A stretch of 64,000 bases of DNA from Zygnema cylindricum (taxonomy: Eukaryota > Streptophyta > Zygnematophyceae > Zygnematales > Zygnemataceae): assembly GCA_037447655.1 (NCBI GenBank), contig JBBHKE010000556.1, forward strand, positions 98,550-162,549, written 5' to 3'. The translations under genes and the position numbers were made by a program. Below are positions 43,351 to 56,830 of the stretch, piece by piece (positions within the stretch are counted from its first letter, which is position 1; each line of letters begins with the position of its first letter). Under the pieces are notes generated by a model. The model did no database searches. It saw nothing but the letters and a program-made list of their open reading frames with translations, and was not told the DNA's origin.

Positions 43351-46300
43351 GAGAAAGAGTTGGCTCTAACAAGAATTGTTACCTAAATTATACAAAATGT
43401 TAGCGCTTACAAAAATTATAATCTAAATTACACAAATTCTTAGCGCTAACAACGATTGTTACCTTACTTACACAAATTGTTACCGCAAACAAAAATTGTT
43501 ATATAAATTACACAAACTGTTAGCGCTAATAAGAATTGTTATCTAAATTACACAAACTGTTAGCGCTAATAAGAATTGTTATCTATATTTCACAAACTAT
43601 TAGCGCTTACAAAAATTGTTATCTAAATTACACAAACTGTTACTGCTTACATGAATTGTCACCTAATATACACAAATTGTTAGAGCTAACAAAAATTGTT
43701 GCCTAACTTAAATAAACTGTTAGCGCTAACAAGAATTGTTACCTAACTTACACAAACTGTTAGTTCTTACAAGAACTGTTATCTAAATTACACAAACTAT
43801 TTGCGCTAATAAGAATTATTATCTAAATTACACAAACAGTTAGTGCTAACAAAAATTGTTGCCTAACTTACAAAAACTGTTAGCGCTACCAAGAATTGTT
43901 ACCTAACTTACACAAACTATTAGCGGTAACAAGAAATGTTACCTAAACTACACAAACTGTTAGCGCTAACAAGAATTGTTACCTAACATATACAAACTAA
44001 TAGCGCTAACAAGAATTGTTATCTAAATTACACAAACTGTCAGCGCTAACAAGAATTTTTACCGATTATACAAAATATGTTAGCTCTAACAAAAATTGTT
44101 ATCTAAATTACACAAACTGTTAGCGCTAACAAAAAATTGTAACCTAACTTACACAAATTGTTAGTGTTAACAAGAATTTTAAACCAACTTATAGAAACTG
44201 TTAGCGCTAACAAGAATTATTATCTAAATTACTCAAACTGTTAGCACTAAGAGAAATTGTTACCTAACTTACTTAAAATCGTTAGCGCTAACAAGAATTG
44301 TTACCTTACTTACACAAACTATTAGCGCTAACACAAATTGTAACCTAACTTACACAAACTGTTACCACTAATAGGAAATGTTATATAAACTACATAAACT
44401 ATAAGTGCTAACAGAAATTGTTATCTAACCTACACCAACTATTAGAGCGAACATGAATTGTTACCTAACTTACACAAACAATTAGCGCTAACAAGAATTG
44501 TAACCTGACTTACACAAACTGGTAGCGCTAACAAGAATTGTAACCTAACTTACACAAACAATTAGCGCTAACAAAAATTGTAACATAAGTTACACAAACT
44601 GTTACCGCTAACATGGATTTCCACCTAACTTACACAAACTGTTAGCGCTAATAAAAATTGTAACCTAACTTACACAAACTTTAAGGGCTAACAAGGATAT
44701 TAACCTAACTTTCAAAAGTTGTTGCCTCTAACAAAAATTGGTATAAAAACTACACAAACTATTAGCGCTAACAAGAATTGTTCACTAACTTACACAAACT
44801 GTTAGCACTAAAGGGACTTGTTATCTAAACTACACATATTGTTAACGCTAAAAGAAATTGTTACCTAACTTACACAAACTGTTAGCGCTAACAAGAATTG
44901 TTACCTAACTTACAAAAACTGTTAGCGCTAACAAAAAATGTAACCTAACTTACAAAAACTGTTAGCGCAAATAGAAATTGTTATCTAAACTACAAAACCT
45001 GTTAGCGTTAACAGGAATTGTTATCTAGACTACACAAAATGTTAGTGTTGAAAGGAATTGTTACCTCGGTTACACAAACTGTTAGAGCTAACAAAATGTT
45101 GTTTGCCTAACTTACACAAACTGTTAACGCTAACAAGAATTATAACCTAACTTACACAAATTGGTAGCGCTAACAAGAATTGTAACTTAACTTACACAAA
45201 CTGTTAGCGCTAACAAGAATTGTTACCTTACTTACACAAACTGTTAGTGCTAACAAGAAATGTAACCTAACTTACAGAAACTGTTTGCCCTAACAGGAAT
45301 TTTGACCTAACTTACACAAACTGTATGCGCTAACAAGAATTGTAACCTAATTTCCATAAGCTGTTAGCGCTAACAAAAATTGTTATCTAACTTACACAAA
45401 CTGTTAATGTTAACAAGAATTGTAATCTAACTTACACAAACTGTTAGCGCTAATTGGAAATTTTTTCTAAACTACCAAAAACTGTTAGCGCTAACAGGAA
45501 TTGTTATCTAAACTACAAAAACTGTAAGTGCTAAAAAGAATTGTTACCTAACTTACACAATTAGCGATAACAAGAATTGTTACCCAAATTACACAAACTG
45601 TTATTGGTAACAGGAATTTTTACCTAACTTACACAAACTGTTAGCGCTAACAAGAATTATAACCTAACTTACACAAAATTTTAGCACTAACATGAATTGT
45701 TATCTAAACTACATAAACTATTAGCGCTTACAAAATTGTAATCTAAATTACACAAATTGTTGTCGCTAATAAGAATTTTAACCTAACTTACACAAACTGC
45801 TAGCGCTAAAAGGAATTGTTATCTAAACTACACAAACAGTTAGTGCTAACAGGAATTGTTAGCTAAACTATACAAACTGTTAGCGCTAAAAAAAATTGTT
45901 ACCTCACTTACACAAACTTTTAGAGCTAACAAAATTTGTTACCTAACTTCCACAAACTGTTAGCGCTAACAGGAATTATTAACCAAATTACACAAAGTGT
46001 TAGTGCCAACAAGAATTGTAACCTAACTTATAGAAACCAATAGCGCTAACAAGAATTGTTATCTAAATTACACAAAATGTTAGCGCTAACAGGAATTGTT
46101 ATCCAAACTACCAAAACTTTTAGCGCTAGTAAGAATTGTTAAATAACTTACAAAATATGTTAGCGCTAAGAGGAATTTTCACCTAAATTACACAAACTGT
46201 TAGCGCTAACAAGAATTGTAAACTATCTTACTCAATCTTTTAGCTCTAACAAGAATTGTAGCGCTAACAAGAATTGTAACCTAATTTCCATAAGCTGTTA

Positions 46301-48113
46301 GCGCTAACAAAAATTGTTATCTAACTTACACATACTGTTAATGTTAACAAGAATTGTAACCTAACTTACACAAACTATTAGCGCTAATTGGAAATTTTTT
46401 CTAAACTACCAAAAACTGTTAGCGCTAACAGAAATTGTTATCTAAACTACAAAAACTGTTAGTGCTAAAAAGAATTGTTACCTAACTTACACAATTAGCG
46501 ATAACAAGAATTGTTACCCAAATTACACAAACTGTTATTGGTAACAGGAATTTTTACCTAACTTACACAAACTGTTAGCGCTAACAAGAATTGTTATCTA
46601 AACTACATAAACTATTAGCGCTTAAAAAATTGTTATCTAAATTACACAAATTGTTGTCGCTAATAAGAATTTTAACCTAACTTACACAAACTGCTAGCGC
46701 TAAGAGGAATTATTATCTAAACTACACAAACTGTTATTGCTAACAGGAATTGTTAGCTAAACTATACAAACTGTTAGCGCTAAAAAAAATTGTTACCTCA
46801 CTTACACAAACTTTTAGAGCTAACAAAATTTGTTACCTAACTTCCACAAACTGTTAGCGCTAACAGGAATTATTAACCAAATTACACAAAGTGTTAGTGC
46901 CAACAGAATTGTAACCTAACTTATAGAAACCAATAGCGCTAACAAGAATTGTTATCTAAATTACACAAAATGTTAGCGCTAACAGGAATTGTTATCCAAA
47001 CTACCAAAACTTTTAGCGCTAGTAAGAATTGTTAAATAACTTACAAAATATGTTAGCGCTAAGAGGAATTTTCACCTAAATTACACAAACTGTTAGCGCT
47101 AACAAGAATTGTAAACTATCTTACTCAATCTTTTAGCTCTAAGAAGAATTGTTATCTAAATTGCACAAACTGTTAGCGCTAACAGGAATTGTTACCTAAC
47201 TCACAAAAAATGTTAGTGCTAACAACAATTCTTATCAAGATTACATAAACTTTTAGCACTAACACAAATTGTTATGTAAACTACACAAACTGTTAACGGT
47301 AACAGGAATTGTTTCCTAACTTACACAAACTATTAGCACTTACATGAATTGTTACCTAACTTGCTAAAATTGTAATCGCTAACAAGAATTGTTATCTAAA
47401 TTGCACAAACTGTTAGCGCAAATAGAAATTTTGACCTAACTTACACAAACTGTTAGCGCTAACACGAATTGTTACCAAACTTACACAAATTTGTTATTGC
47501 TAACAAGAAATGTAACCTAACTTACACAAACTCTTAGAGTTAACAATAATTGTTATCTAAATTACACAAACTTTTAGCGCTATAGGAATTGTTATCTAAA
47601 CTACACAAACTGTTAGCGCTAATAGTAATTGTTACCTAATTTAAAAAAACTGCTAGCGCTAACAAGAATTGTTACCTAACTTGTAGAAATTGTAAGCGCT
47701 AACCAGAATTCTTATTTAAATTACACAAACTGTTAGCGCTAACATAAATTGTTACCTAACTTACACAAACTGTTTGCGCTAACAAGAATTGTTACCAAAC
47801 TTTTACAAACTGATAAAGCTAAAAAGAATTTTAACCTAAGTTACACAAACTGTTAGCGATAACAATAATTATTATCTAAACTACAAAGTGTTAGCTAAAA
47901 GGAGTTGTTACCTAACTTACATAAATTGTTAGCGCTTCAGGAATTGTTATCTAAACTACACAAATTGTTAGCGCTTACAAGAATTATAACGTTACTTACA
48001 CACACTGTTAGCGCTAACAAAAATTGTAACATAACTTACAAAAACAGTTATCGCTAATAGGAATTCTTACTAACTTGCAAAAACTATTAACGCTAACAGG
48101 ATTGTTACCTAAT
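43351..48113 (+). repeat. 40-bp palindromic satellite, array 6 (plus polarity)
   Basis: About 118 units in plus polarity, with a 0.9-kb internal duplication listed separately. No genes. Confidence 0.94.
45325..47150. repeat. ~0.9-kb segmental duplication within array 6
   Basis: Copy 1 about 45325-46257, copy 2 about 46258-47150. Marker variants: TAATTTCCATAAGCTG (45350, 46284), GCGCTAATTGGAAATTTTTT (45449, 46381), AACTATCTTACTCAATC (46221, 47114). The offset falls from 934 to 893 bp because copy 2 lacks one 40-bp unit near 46585. Confidence 0.9.
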
Positions 48114-48272
48114 TCCTAGGAGTTGAGAGTCTAGGCAGCCATGGCGTTATCTTCCTCTCTCGCCTAAAGTGACTACAACAAGTGTGGGGGCATGGTGAGG
48201 CGGGTAAGAGGCAGACCGCCTCAGTTTTTTTTTTATCCTAATAAAGACCTAGAAAATATTCAAATATCAACA
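48114..48272 (-). mobile_element. element J: truncated LTR of the I/K family
   Basis: On the minus strand it starts TGTTGATATTTG and shares GTTGTAGTCACT and surrounding sequence with the first 160 bp of solo LTR I. The rest is deleted. It is embedded in the satellite. Confidence 0.78.
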
Positions 48273-50862
48273 TTAGCACTAACAAAAATTGTTACCTAAC
48301 TTAGAAAAACTGTTAGCGATCACAAAAACTAGTATCTAAATGAAACAAACTGTAAGCGCTCACAAGAATTGTTATCTAAATTACACAACAATTAGCGCTA
48401 ACAAGAATTGTAACCTTACTTACGGAAACTATTAGCGCTAACAAAAATTGTAACCTAATTTACAAAAACTGTTAGTACTAACAAGAATTATTAACTTACT
48501 TACAAAAACTGTTAGCGCTAACAATAATTGTTACCTAACTTATAGAAACTTCTAGCGATAACAGGAATTGTTATCTAAATTACACAAACTGTTAGCACTA
48601 ACAGGAACTATTAACTAATTTGCAAAAACTGTTAGCGCTAACAGGAGTTGTTACCTAAAATATACAAACTGTTAGCGCTAACAGGAATTAAAACCTAACT
48701 TACACAAACTGTTAGCGCTAACAGAAATTATTATCTAAATTACACAAACTGTAAGCGCTCATAGGAATTGTTCCCTAACTTACAATGATTTTTTGCGCTA
48801 ACAAGAATTGTTATCTAAATTACACAAACTCTTAGCACAACAGGAAATGTTACCTAACTTACAAAAAACAATGAGCGCTAACGGGAATTAAAACCTTAAT
48901 TACAGAACCTGTTAGCAGTAACAAATATTGTTATCTAAATTACAAAAACTGATAGTGCTAACAAAAATGGTAACCTAACTTACAGAAACTGTTACACGTA
49001 ACAACAATTGTTATCGTAATTACACAAAATGGAAACGCTAAGAAGAATTGTAACCTAACTTACACAAACTCTTAGCGCTAACAAGAATTGTTAACTAACT
49101 TATAGAAATTGTTAGCTCTAACAAAAATTGTTATCTAACTTACACAAACTATTAGCGCTAATTGGAATTGTTAACTAACTAACAGAAACTGTTAGCGCTA
49201 ACAGAAAATTGTTACCTAACTTACACAAACTGTTAGCGCTTACATGAATTGTATCCTAACTTACACAAACTATTTGCGCTAACAGGAGTTGTTACCTAAC
49301 TAACACAAACTGACAGCGCTAACAAGAATTGTTACCTAACTTACACAAGTTGATAGCGCTAACAAGAATTGTAACCTAACTTACACAAACTGTCAGCGCT
49401 AACAAAAATTGTTACCTAATGAACACAAACTGATTGCGCTAACAGAAAAATGTTAGCGCAAATAGGAATTGTAATCTAAATTACACGAAATGTTAGTGCT
49501 AACGAAGTTGTTACCTAACTTACACAAATTGTTAGCGCTAACGAAGAATTGTTATCTAAATTACACAAACTCTTAGCGCTATCACAAATTATTATTTAAA
49601 TTACACAAACTCTTAGCGCTAACAAGAACAGTTACCTTACTTACACAAACTATTTGTGCTAACAAGACTAATAACCTAACTAACACAAATTGTTAGCACT
49701 AACATGAATTGATATCCAAACTACAAAAACTATTAGCGCTAACAATAATTGTTATCTAAACTACACAAATTGTTAGCCCAAACAGGAATTGTTACCCAAC
49801 TTACACAAGTTGATAGCGCTAACAAGAATTGTAACCTAACTTACACAAACTGTTAGCGATAACTGTCATTGTTACCTAACTTACAAAAACTGTTAGCGCT
49901 AACAAGAATTATTACCTAACTTACAAAAACTGTTAGCCCTAACATGAATTGTTTACCTAACTTACACAAATTGATAGCGCTAACAAGAATTGTAACCTAA
50001 CTTACGCAAACTGTTAGCGCCAACAGGCATTGTTACCTAACTTACAAAAGTTGTTAGCGCTAACAAGAATTGTAACCTTACTTACACAAATTGTTAGCGC
50101 TAACAAGAATTGTAACCTTACTTACACAAACTGTTAGCGCTAACAAAAATTGTAACCTAACTTTCACAAACTGTTAGCGCCAACGAGACTTATTATCTAA
50201 ATTACACAAACTCTTAGCGCTTACATGAATTCTAACCTAACTTACACAAACTGTTAGGGCTAACAAAAATTGTAACCTAAGTTCACAAATTGTTAACGCT
50301 AATAGCAATTGTTATCTAAACTACACAAATTGTTAGCGCTAGCAAGAATTGTTATCTAAAGTACACAAACTGTTAGCGCAAACAAGAATTGTTACCTAAC
50401 ATAAACAAACTGTTAGCGCTAAGACGAATTTTCACCTAACTAACACAAACTGTTAGCGCTTACAGGAACTGTAACCCAAATTACACAAACTGTTAACGCT
50501 AACAATAATTGTTACCTAACTTACACAAACTTTTAGCGCTAACAGGAAATGTTACCCAAATTATACAAACTGTTACCGCTTACAATAATTGTAACCTAAC
50601 TTACAAAAATTGTTAGCGCTAACAAGAATTGATATCTAAATTACACAAACTGTTAGGGCTAACAAGAAAAGTTACCTTACTTACCCAAGCTGTTAGCGGT
50701 AACAAGAATTGTAATCTAACTTACACAAAGTGTTAGCGCTACCAGAAATAATTACCTAAACTACACAAACTCTTAGCGCTAACAAGAATTTTACCTAACA
50801 AACACAAAGTGATAGCGCTAACAAGAATTGTTACCTAACTTACACAAACTGTTAGCGCTAAC
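48273..50862 (+). repeat. 40-bp palindromic satellite, array 7 (plus polarity)
   Basis: About 65 units. Ends with the target duplication CTAAC (50858-50862) of solo LTR I. Its last 320 bp recur at 52940-53262. Confidence 0.94.
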
Positions 50863-51900
50863 TGCAATTCTGTGTCCTCCATTGGACAAAAGAATACAAG
50901 AAGCCTCTAGATAGTATTTATCTAACCCACTTTAAGCCACGACCACTGCTGCCCAAGAAGGCAAACTGACAATTTGACTGCACCCCTATACAGCCTGGAC
51001 TCCCCTGAGTTTGTAGCAAAAAGAATTACTGAAAACGGCCAACCAACCGATAAGTTATGAGGCAGTAAAAATGCCAATTTGTACAAACTCTCAAAGGGAG
51101 AGGTGACTACCTACCAAAATTTTCTAAGTCCTGATTCTCTCTAATAACTCCTATCTACTGAAGTACGGACCAATCAGATTACTGTATCGTACACAAAAGT
51201 ACTACTGCCGATGTACCTTTTCTACGGCCTATGTACGACAAGGCTATTAAGTGGACGCGTGTCCGCTTTTCACTCGTCCGTACGTTCCTCGGAATTCCTA
51301 TGACCGAATGTCATCTCTCCACGTGGCTCCAGGTCATGCCACATCACAAAACGCCAAAGTGACCACTACGGGATTTCGGCGATGATGTGCGCCGTTGGAT
51401 TTTATGCGAAACGCAATCTTAGCCGTAATAAATACTTGCGCGACATTTGTTCCGATGTCGAAATAAAATGCGTGGTATCCGTTTTGAAATAGCGTCGTAC
51501 GACTTACCTTATAAAACTGGATCTATGTACGTCGTATACAGTTCTAGTTAAATGAATTTTATCCACTCAAACTAAATATACATCTATCACATACCATTGC
51601 ACTTAGCATTGGTCCTAGTCTATTAGGATAAAGCTGACCGCTACCGGTCAACTTGACGATCCCCAGATACCGGGATCAAATCGCTGGTCCGTCAAGTACA
51701 TTTTTAGTAACCTACTAAAAATAGTTGTCTGTTGAACTAAGGCAACCATGGATCAACCTCTCTCTCTTACCTTCAGTGACTACAACAAGTATGGGAGCTA
51801 GAGAGCGGAGGTGGAGGCAAGCTGCCCGACCTTTTTCTTTCCTTTTTATAAAAACATATTTAAACCTAGAAGATACTCTTGAAATCTATATATTTCAACA
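50863..51900 (-). mobile_element. element I: solo LTR of the K family
   Basis: 1038 bp, TGCAATTCTGTG ... TATTTCAACA on the plus strand, flanked by CTAAC on both sides (50858-50862, 51901-51905). In minus sense it matches the K 5' LTR (1037 bp) in many blocks, such as TTCATTTAACTA, GTACATAGATCC, GACTTAGAAAA and the shared end TTGCA. It has no internal sequence, so it is a solo LTR from intra-element recombination. Contains hairpin AAGTGGAC-GCGT-GTCCGCTT (51249-51268) and the AGGACTTAGAAAATTTT motif (51117-51133, minus). Confidence 0.88.
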
Positions 51901-53993
51901 CTAACAGGCATTGTTACCTAACTTACAAATTCTATTAGCGCTAACAAGAATTGTAACCTTACTTACACAAAGTGTTTGCGCAAACAAGAATTAATACCTA
52001 ACTTACACAAACTCTTAGAGTTAACAAGAACTACTACCAAACTTGTAAAAATTGTTAGCGCTAAAAAGAATAGTAAACTAGCTTACAAAAACTGTAAGCG
52101 CTAATAAAAATTGTTATCTAAATTACACAAACGGTTAGCGCTAACAAGAAGTGCTACCTAACTTACACAAACTTATAGGGCTAACAAGAATTGTAACCTA
52201 ACTTACAAAAACTACTAGCACTTAATGAATTGTTATCAAAATTACACAAACTGTTAGCGCTAACAGGAATTGTTTTCTAAACTACAGAAACTGTTAGAGC
52301 TAACAAGAATTGTTATCTAAATTACACAAACCGTTAGCGTTAACATGAATTGTAACCTAACTTACAAAACTGTTAGCGCTAACAAGAATTGTACCCTAAC
52401 TTACACAAATTGTTAGCGCTAACAAAAATTGTTATCTAAACTACACAAACTGTTAGCGATGACAAGAATTGTTACCTAACTTACACAAAAAGTTAGCGCT
52501 AAGAAGAATTGTTACTTAACTTACACAATCTGTTAGTGCTAATAGGAATTGTTACCTAACTTACATAATCTGTGAGCGCTAATTAGAATTGATAACTAAC
52601 TTAAAACACTGTTAGCGCTAACAAGAATAGTTACCTAAATTACACAAACTGTTAGCAATAACAAGAATTGTAACCTAACTTACAAAAACTTTTAGCGCTA
52701 ACAAGAATTGATATCTTAATTACACAAATTGTTAGCAATAACAAGAATTGTAACCTAACTTACAAAAACTTTTAGGGCTAACAAGAATTGTTATGTAACT
52801 AACACAAATTATTAGCCCTAATAGGAATTGTTACCCAAATTACACAAACTTTTAGCGGTAACAAGAATTGTTATATAAATTACTGAAAATGTTAGCGGTT
52901 ACATAAATTGTAACCTAACTTACACAAATTGTAAGCGCTAACAGGAAATGTTACCCAAATTATACAAACGGTTACCCTTTACAATAATTGTAACCTAACT
53001 TACAAAAATTGTTAGCGCTAACAAGAATTGATATCTTAATTACACAAACTGTTAGCGCTTAGAGGAATTGTTACCTAACTTACACAAGCTGTAAGCGGTA
53101 ACAAGAATTGTAACCTAATTTATACAAACTGTTAGCGCTACCAGAAATAGTTACCTAAACTACACAAACTCTTAGCGCTAACAAGAATTTTACCTAACAA
53201 ACACAAAGTGATAGCGCTAACAAGAATTGTTACCTAACTTACACAAACTGTTAGCGCTAACAAGAATTGTTACCCAAATTATACAAACTGTTACTGCAAA
53301 CAATAATAGTAACCTAACTTACAAAAGTTGTTTGCGCTAACTAGAATTGATATCTAAATTATACAAAATGTTAGCGCTAACATGAATTGTAACCTAACTT
53401 ACACAAACTGTTAGCGCTAACAGGAATTGTTACCTAACTAACTAAAACTGTTAGCGCTAACCTGAATTGCTGTCTAAATTACACATTGTTAGCGCTAATA
53501 GGAACTGTTATCTTAACTACAAAAACTGTTAGCGCTAACACGAATTGTTACCTAACTTACAAAAATTGTTAGCGCTAACATAAATAGTTATCTAAACTTC
53601 ACAAACTTTTAGCGCTAATAAGAATTGTTATCTAAACTACACAAACTGTTACCGCTAACATAAATAGTTGTCTAAACTACACAAACTTTTAGCGCTAACA
53701 AGAATTGTTATATAAACTACACAAACTGTTAGCGCTTACATGAATTATTACCTAACTTAAACAAACTGATAGCGCTAACAAGAATTGTTACCTAACTTAC
53801 ACACACTAATAGCACTAACAAGAATTGTAACCTCACTTACACAAACTGTTAGCGCTAACAAGAATTGTAACCTTTCTTACACAAACTGTTAGCGCTAACA
53901 AAAACTGTTACCCAAATTACAAAAACTATAATCGCTCACAAGAAGTGTTACTTAACTTACACAAACTTATAGCGCTAACAAGAATTGATACCT
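51901..53993 (+). repeat. 40-bp palindromic satellite, array 8 (plus polarity)
   Basis: About 52 units. An 80-bp dimer is repeated in tandem at about 52650-52810. Ends at the 5' LTR of element G. Confidence 0.94.
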
Positions 53994-54289
53994 TGTTGTA
54001 TTTTTGGAAAGCTCTCAGTCTCAGTGCAGCAACGCAGCTGTTATATAGACAGAGCAGCGCAGTAGCAGAGCAGCGCAGCAAAGAGGCTGCAACACAAAGG
54101 ACAACGCAACCATGATTATATTTGATAGGGTCCGTACGAACAACGCATCGTCTGATATTGTTAATGTAATTGTGTAGAGGACAGTGCAACAACGATAGAT
54201 AGGATTCTTGATAGCTTCTGAGAGTGTATCATGTCTACTTCTACTACTACTCCTGCTCCTCCACCTGCACCGGTGGTTGTAGAACAACA
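53994..54289 (+). repeat. element G 5' LTR, internally deleted
   Basis: 296 bp against 879 bp for the shared LTR. It begins TGTTGTATTTTTGG and has a short GCAGCGCAG repeat. Most of the middle (counterpart of about 58925-59330) and part of the GCAGC minisatellite are missing. Ends GTAGAACAACA and includes gag codons 1-20. Confidence 0.87.
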
Positions 54290-55502
54290 GGTTATGGGCC
54301 TGTCATCAAGAATTCCCATCTTTTCAGGGGAAAAGTATGTTTACTGGGCAGACATGATACAGACACATTTTGAGAATGTGAATCTCTTGGACATATTGGA
54401 TGGTTCTCGGGATGAATGTGATCCGGCATGGTCTAGGAAAAATACGCAAGCTTGTTCTATTTTGAAATTCTGTATATCTGAGGACTTAGCTATGTCTCGG
54501 ATAAAAATGAAAAAAACAATTGATATATGGAAATCTCTTAAAAATAATTATGAAAAAGCTAATGTCCAGGAAGAACTCTTATTGGCTAGAAAAATTTGGG
54601 ACTATAAGTACACTCGTGGTTCCATGGCTGAATATTCTAACAAGTTTCGCATCCTTGTAGATGCACATGCTTGTGTAGGTGGGGAGTTTCCTCAATTTCA
54701 ACAGGCGGCGTTGCTCATGAGGGGTCTCCCTCGTTGTATGAAAGGGGCATCTGATATGCTCAAACAGAAAGATAAAGGTAGCTGGACTTTACAGTTAACA
54801 ATCAATATTTTACTACAGGAGGAAGCTACATCTAACATTCTCAATGTTGAGCAAGTAGAGGCTTTTAATTCAGAATTTGGGAAGAAAGGTCAATTTAATC
54901 AGCAATGTAATCACTTTACCCAGTTTAGACAGTTTAATCAGGGTGGAAATACACAATCAAACAATGCATGTTTTTATTGTAGTGAGAGAGGTCATGGATA
55001 CAAATTCTGTCCTAAACTTAAACAAGCTAACGATGCAGGTTTATACAGGCCGGGATGGCAACAAAGTCAGTTTTACAAAAGCTTCATGAGGCCTACACCT
55101 CGTGGAAATGCACTGTTTTCAGCTTCTTCATCACTCCATGACGAGACAATGACATTTTCTGAGAAGGACGACACGGATCTATTCGCTATGGCGGCAGCAA
55201 TGGAAGGCACAAAGGACACAAGATGGATTATGGACAGAGGAGCGTCAGCCCATATATGTTGGAACAAGGCCATCTTCAAAAATCTGAAAGCAACGCCGGA
55301 GAAAAATATTTATTATGCCTGTGGAATGAGTGTCCAAACTCGTGCAATGGGTGATGTGTCATTGCTAGTTGATGTGGATGGAAAAGCAATTGAAAGGACT
55401 CTTCACAATGTCTTATTTGTGCTAGACTTTAAGAAAAATCTGTTTTCTACGTCGTTGGTAGAGAGTAAAGGCTTTGAGGTTAATTTGAAAAATAGTCGGT
55501 AG
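54231..55502 (+). pseudogene. element G Gag and protease (423-codon open frame)
   Basis: ATG 54231 in the LTR. A Thr/Pro-rich leader precedes QQVMGLSSRIPIFSGEKY across the primer site. Gag domain with NLLDILDGSRDE, DIWKSLKNNYEKANVQE and FPQFQQAALLMRGLP. A Gln/Asn-rich stretch, then knuckle CFYCSERGHGYKFC (CX2CX4HX4C, about residues 246-259). The protease block is WIMDRGASAHIC, where the norm is DSGA or DTGA: the Ser/Thr is Arg, so activity is unlikely. The frame ends at TAG 55500 just before the GAG-pre-integrase domain. Confidence 0.88.
54290..54301 (+). other. element G primer-binding site
   Basis: GGTTATGGGCCT, immediately after the LTR. Same variant as in A and H. Confidence 0.8.
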
Positions 55503-56830
55503 GTAGTCAGCAAAAATGGCATGGTTGCGCTCAGAGGTACTAGAGATAATAGTAAGATGTATCGCATGGATATGGCTAATACCAAGGAGAATGATGTTTT
55601 GTACTTCGGTGTTTTGCACTAAGATGAGTTGTGGCATAAAAGATTAAGCCATGTAAACTATGATAGTTTGAGGAAGATGGTCATTGGTGGAAAAAAAGAG
55701 AGTGTATCAATCACAGATGAGCCGGTCAAATTTTGTGATGGTTGCGCTTTAGGGAAAAATCCACAAACTACCATTTCCTAAGGAGACTGAGCATCGGTCC
55801 ACGAGACTTTTACAACAAATTCATTCGGATGTTTTTAGTCCTGCGAAGGTTCCTTTTTCTTGGGGAATGAAATATATGGTCACGTTCACAAATAATTTCT
55901 CCAGGTTTACAAAAGTTTACTTCATGAAAGAGAAGAGTGAGGTGTTTGGTCACTTCAAACACTAGAAAGCATGGGCTGAAAAATTTCATAATTTATCTAT
56001 TTTACAGCTCAGATCAGACAATGGTGGTGAATATACTTCGAAAGAATTTGAAAACCTTTTTACTCGAGGAAGGCATAAGTCATCTGTTGACTGTTCCATA
56101 TTCACCAAAACAAATTGGGGTGTCGGAAAGATTAAATAGAACTCTCACAAAGAGCTCGAGGTCGATGCTCGCAGATAAAAATGTGGATCCGAAATTTTGG
56201 GCTGAGGCTCTAAATTGTGCTGTTTATATTATGAATAGGATAGGATCAAAATCTGTAGAATCTACTCCTTACGAGATCTGGACAGGTAGCAAACATGATG
56301 TTAGCCATTTCAAAGTCTTTGGTAGTACATGTTTTATCTTAGATATGTCTACGGACAGATGGAAAGTGGAACCGACGTGATTACCGGGTATTTTGTTAGG
56401 ATATGATGACCACTCAAAAGGTTACACAGTCTTTGTGTTTAAGAGGCAGAAAATAGTTGTAGCAAGAAATATCATTGTCAAAGATGAACTAGACTCGATA
56501 GATTTATTTCAAATGACAGAGCAGCAAAAGCAGCAAAAAGTACAGGAGTATGTCATCTTAGATTGCTTTCAAGAAATTGTCCACAGGTGCAAACTACTCC
56601 GGTGATGACTCCAGAATCAGACTCTCTTCTACTTCCTCAACACGTTTAGTTCCAACCGAACCAACAGCGCAATCAGCTACGCACGGATCTCAACCAGCGC
56701 AATCAGCACAATGCACGGCAACCGGCGATCTCAGCCTCAGAATTTCCAGCGGGAAGAAGATCTAGCATCCGCTTGCAAGCAAGCTCTCACTTTGCCTACT
56801 CGGCAGCCTCAAGGGAGCCCTAGACCATCC
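55503..56830 (+). pseudogene. element G GAG-pre-integrase, integrase and linker, broken
   Basis: ELWHKRLSHVNYDSL and FCDGCALGK near 55626-55760, a frameshift, then a first-Asp region (SDVFS-like) near 55828. RSDNGGEYTSKEF near 56011-56050 keeps the second Asp. The Glu block is GVSERLNRT near 56118-56145. Frame 55937-56380 continues through WAEALNCAVYIMNRI to VFGSTCFIL. A TGA at 56378 precedes LLGYDDHSKGYTVFV (56393-56605). The Gln-rich linker is frameshifted. Confidence 0.84.

Noticed and set aside
43351-50862. Possible CRISPR array because of regular palindromic repeats
   Set aside because: There are no unique spacers: the whole 40-bp unit repeats in tandem, and the context is eukaryotic retrotransposons without cas genes.
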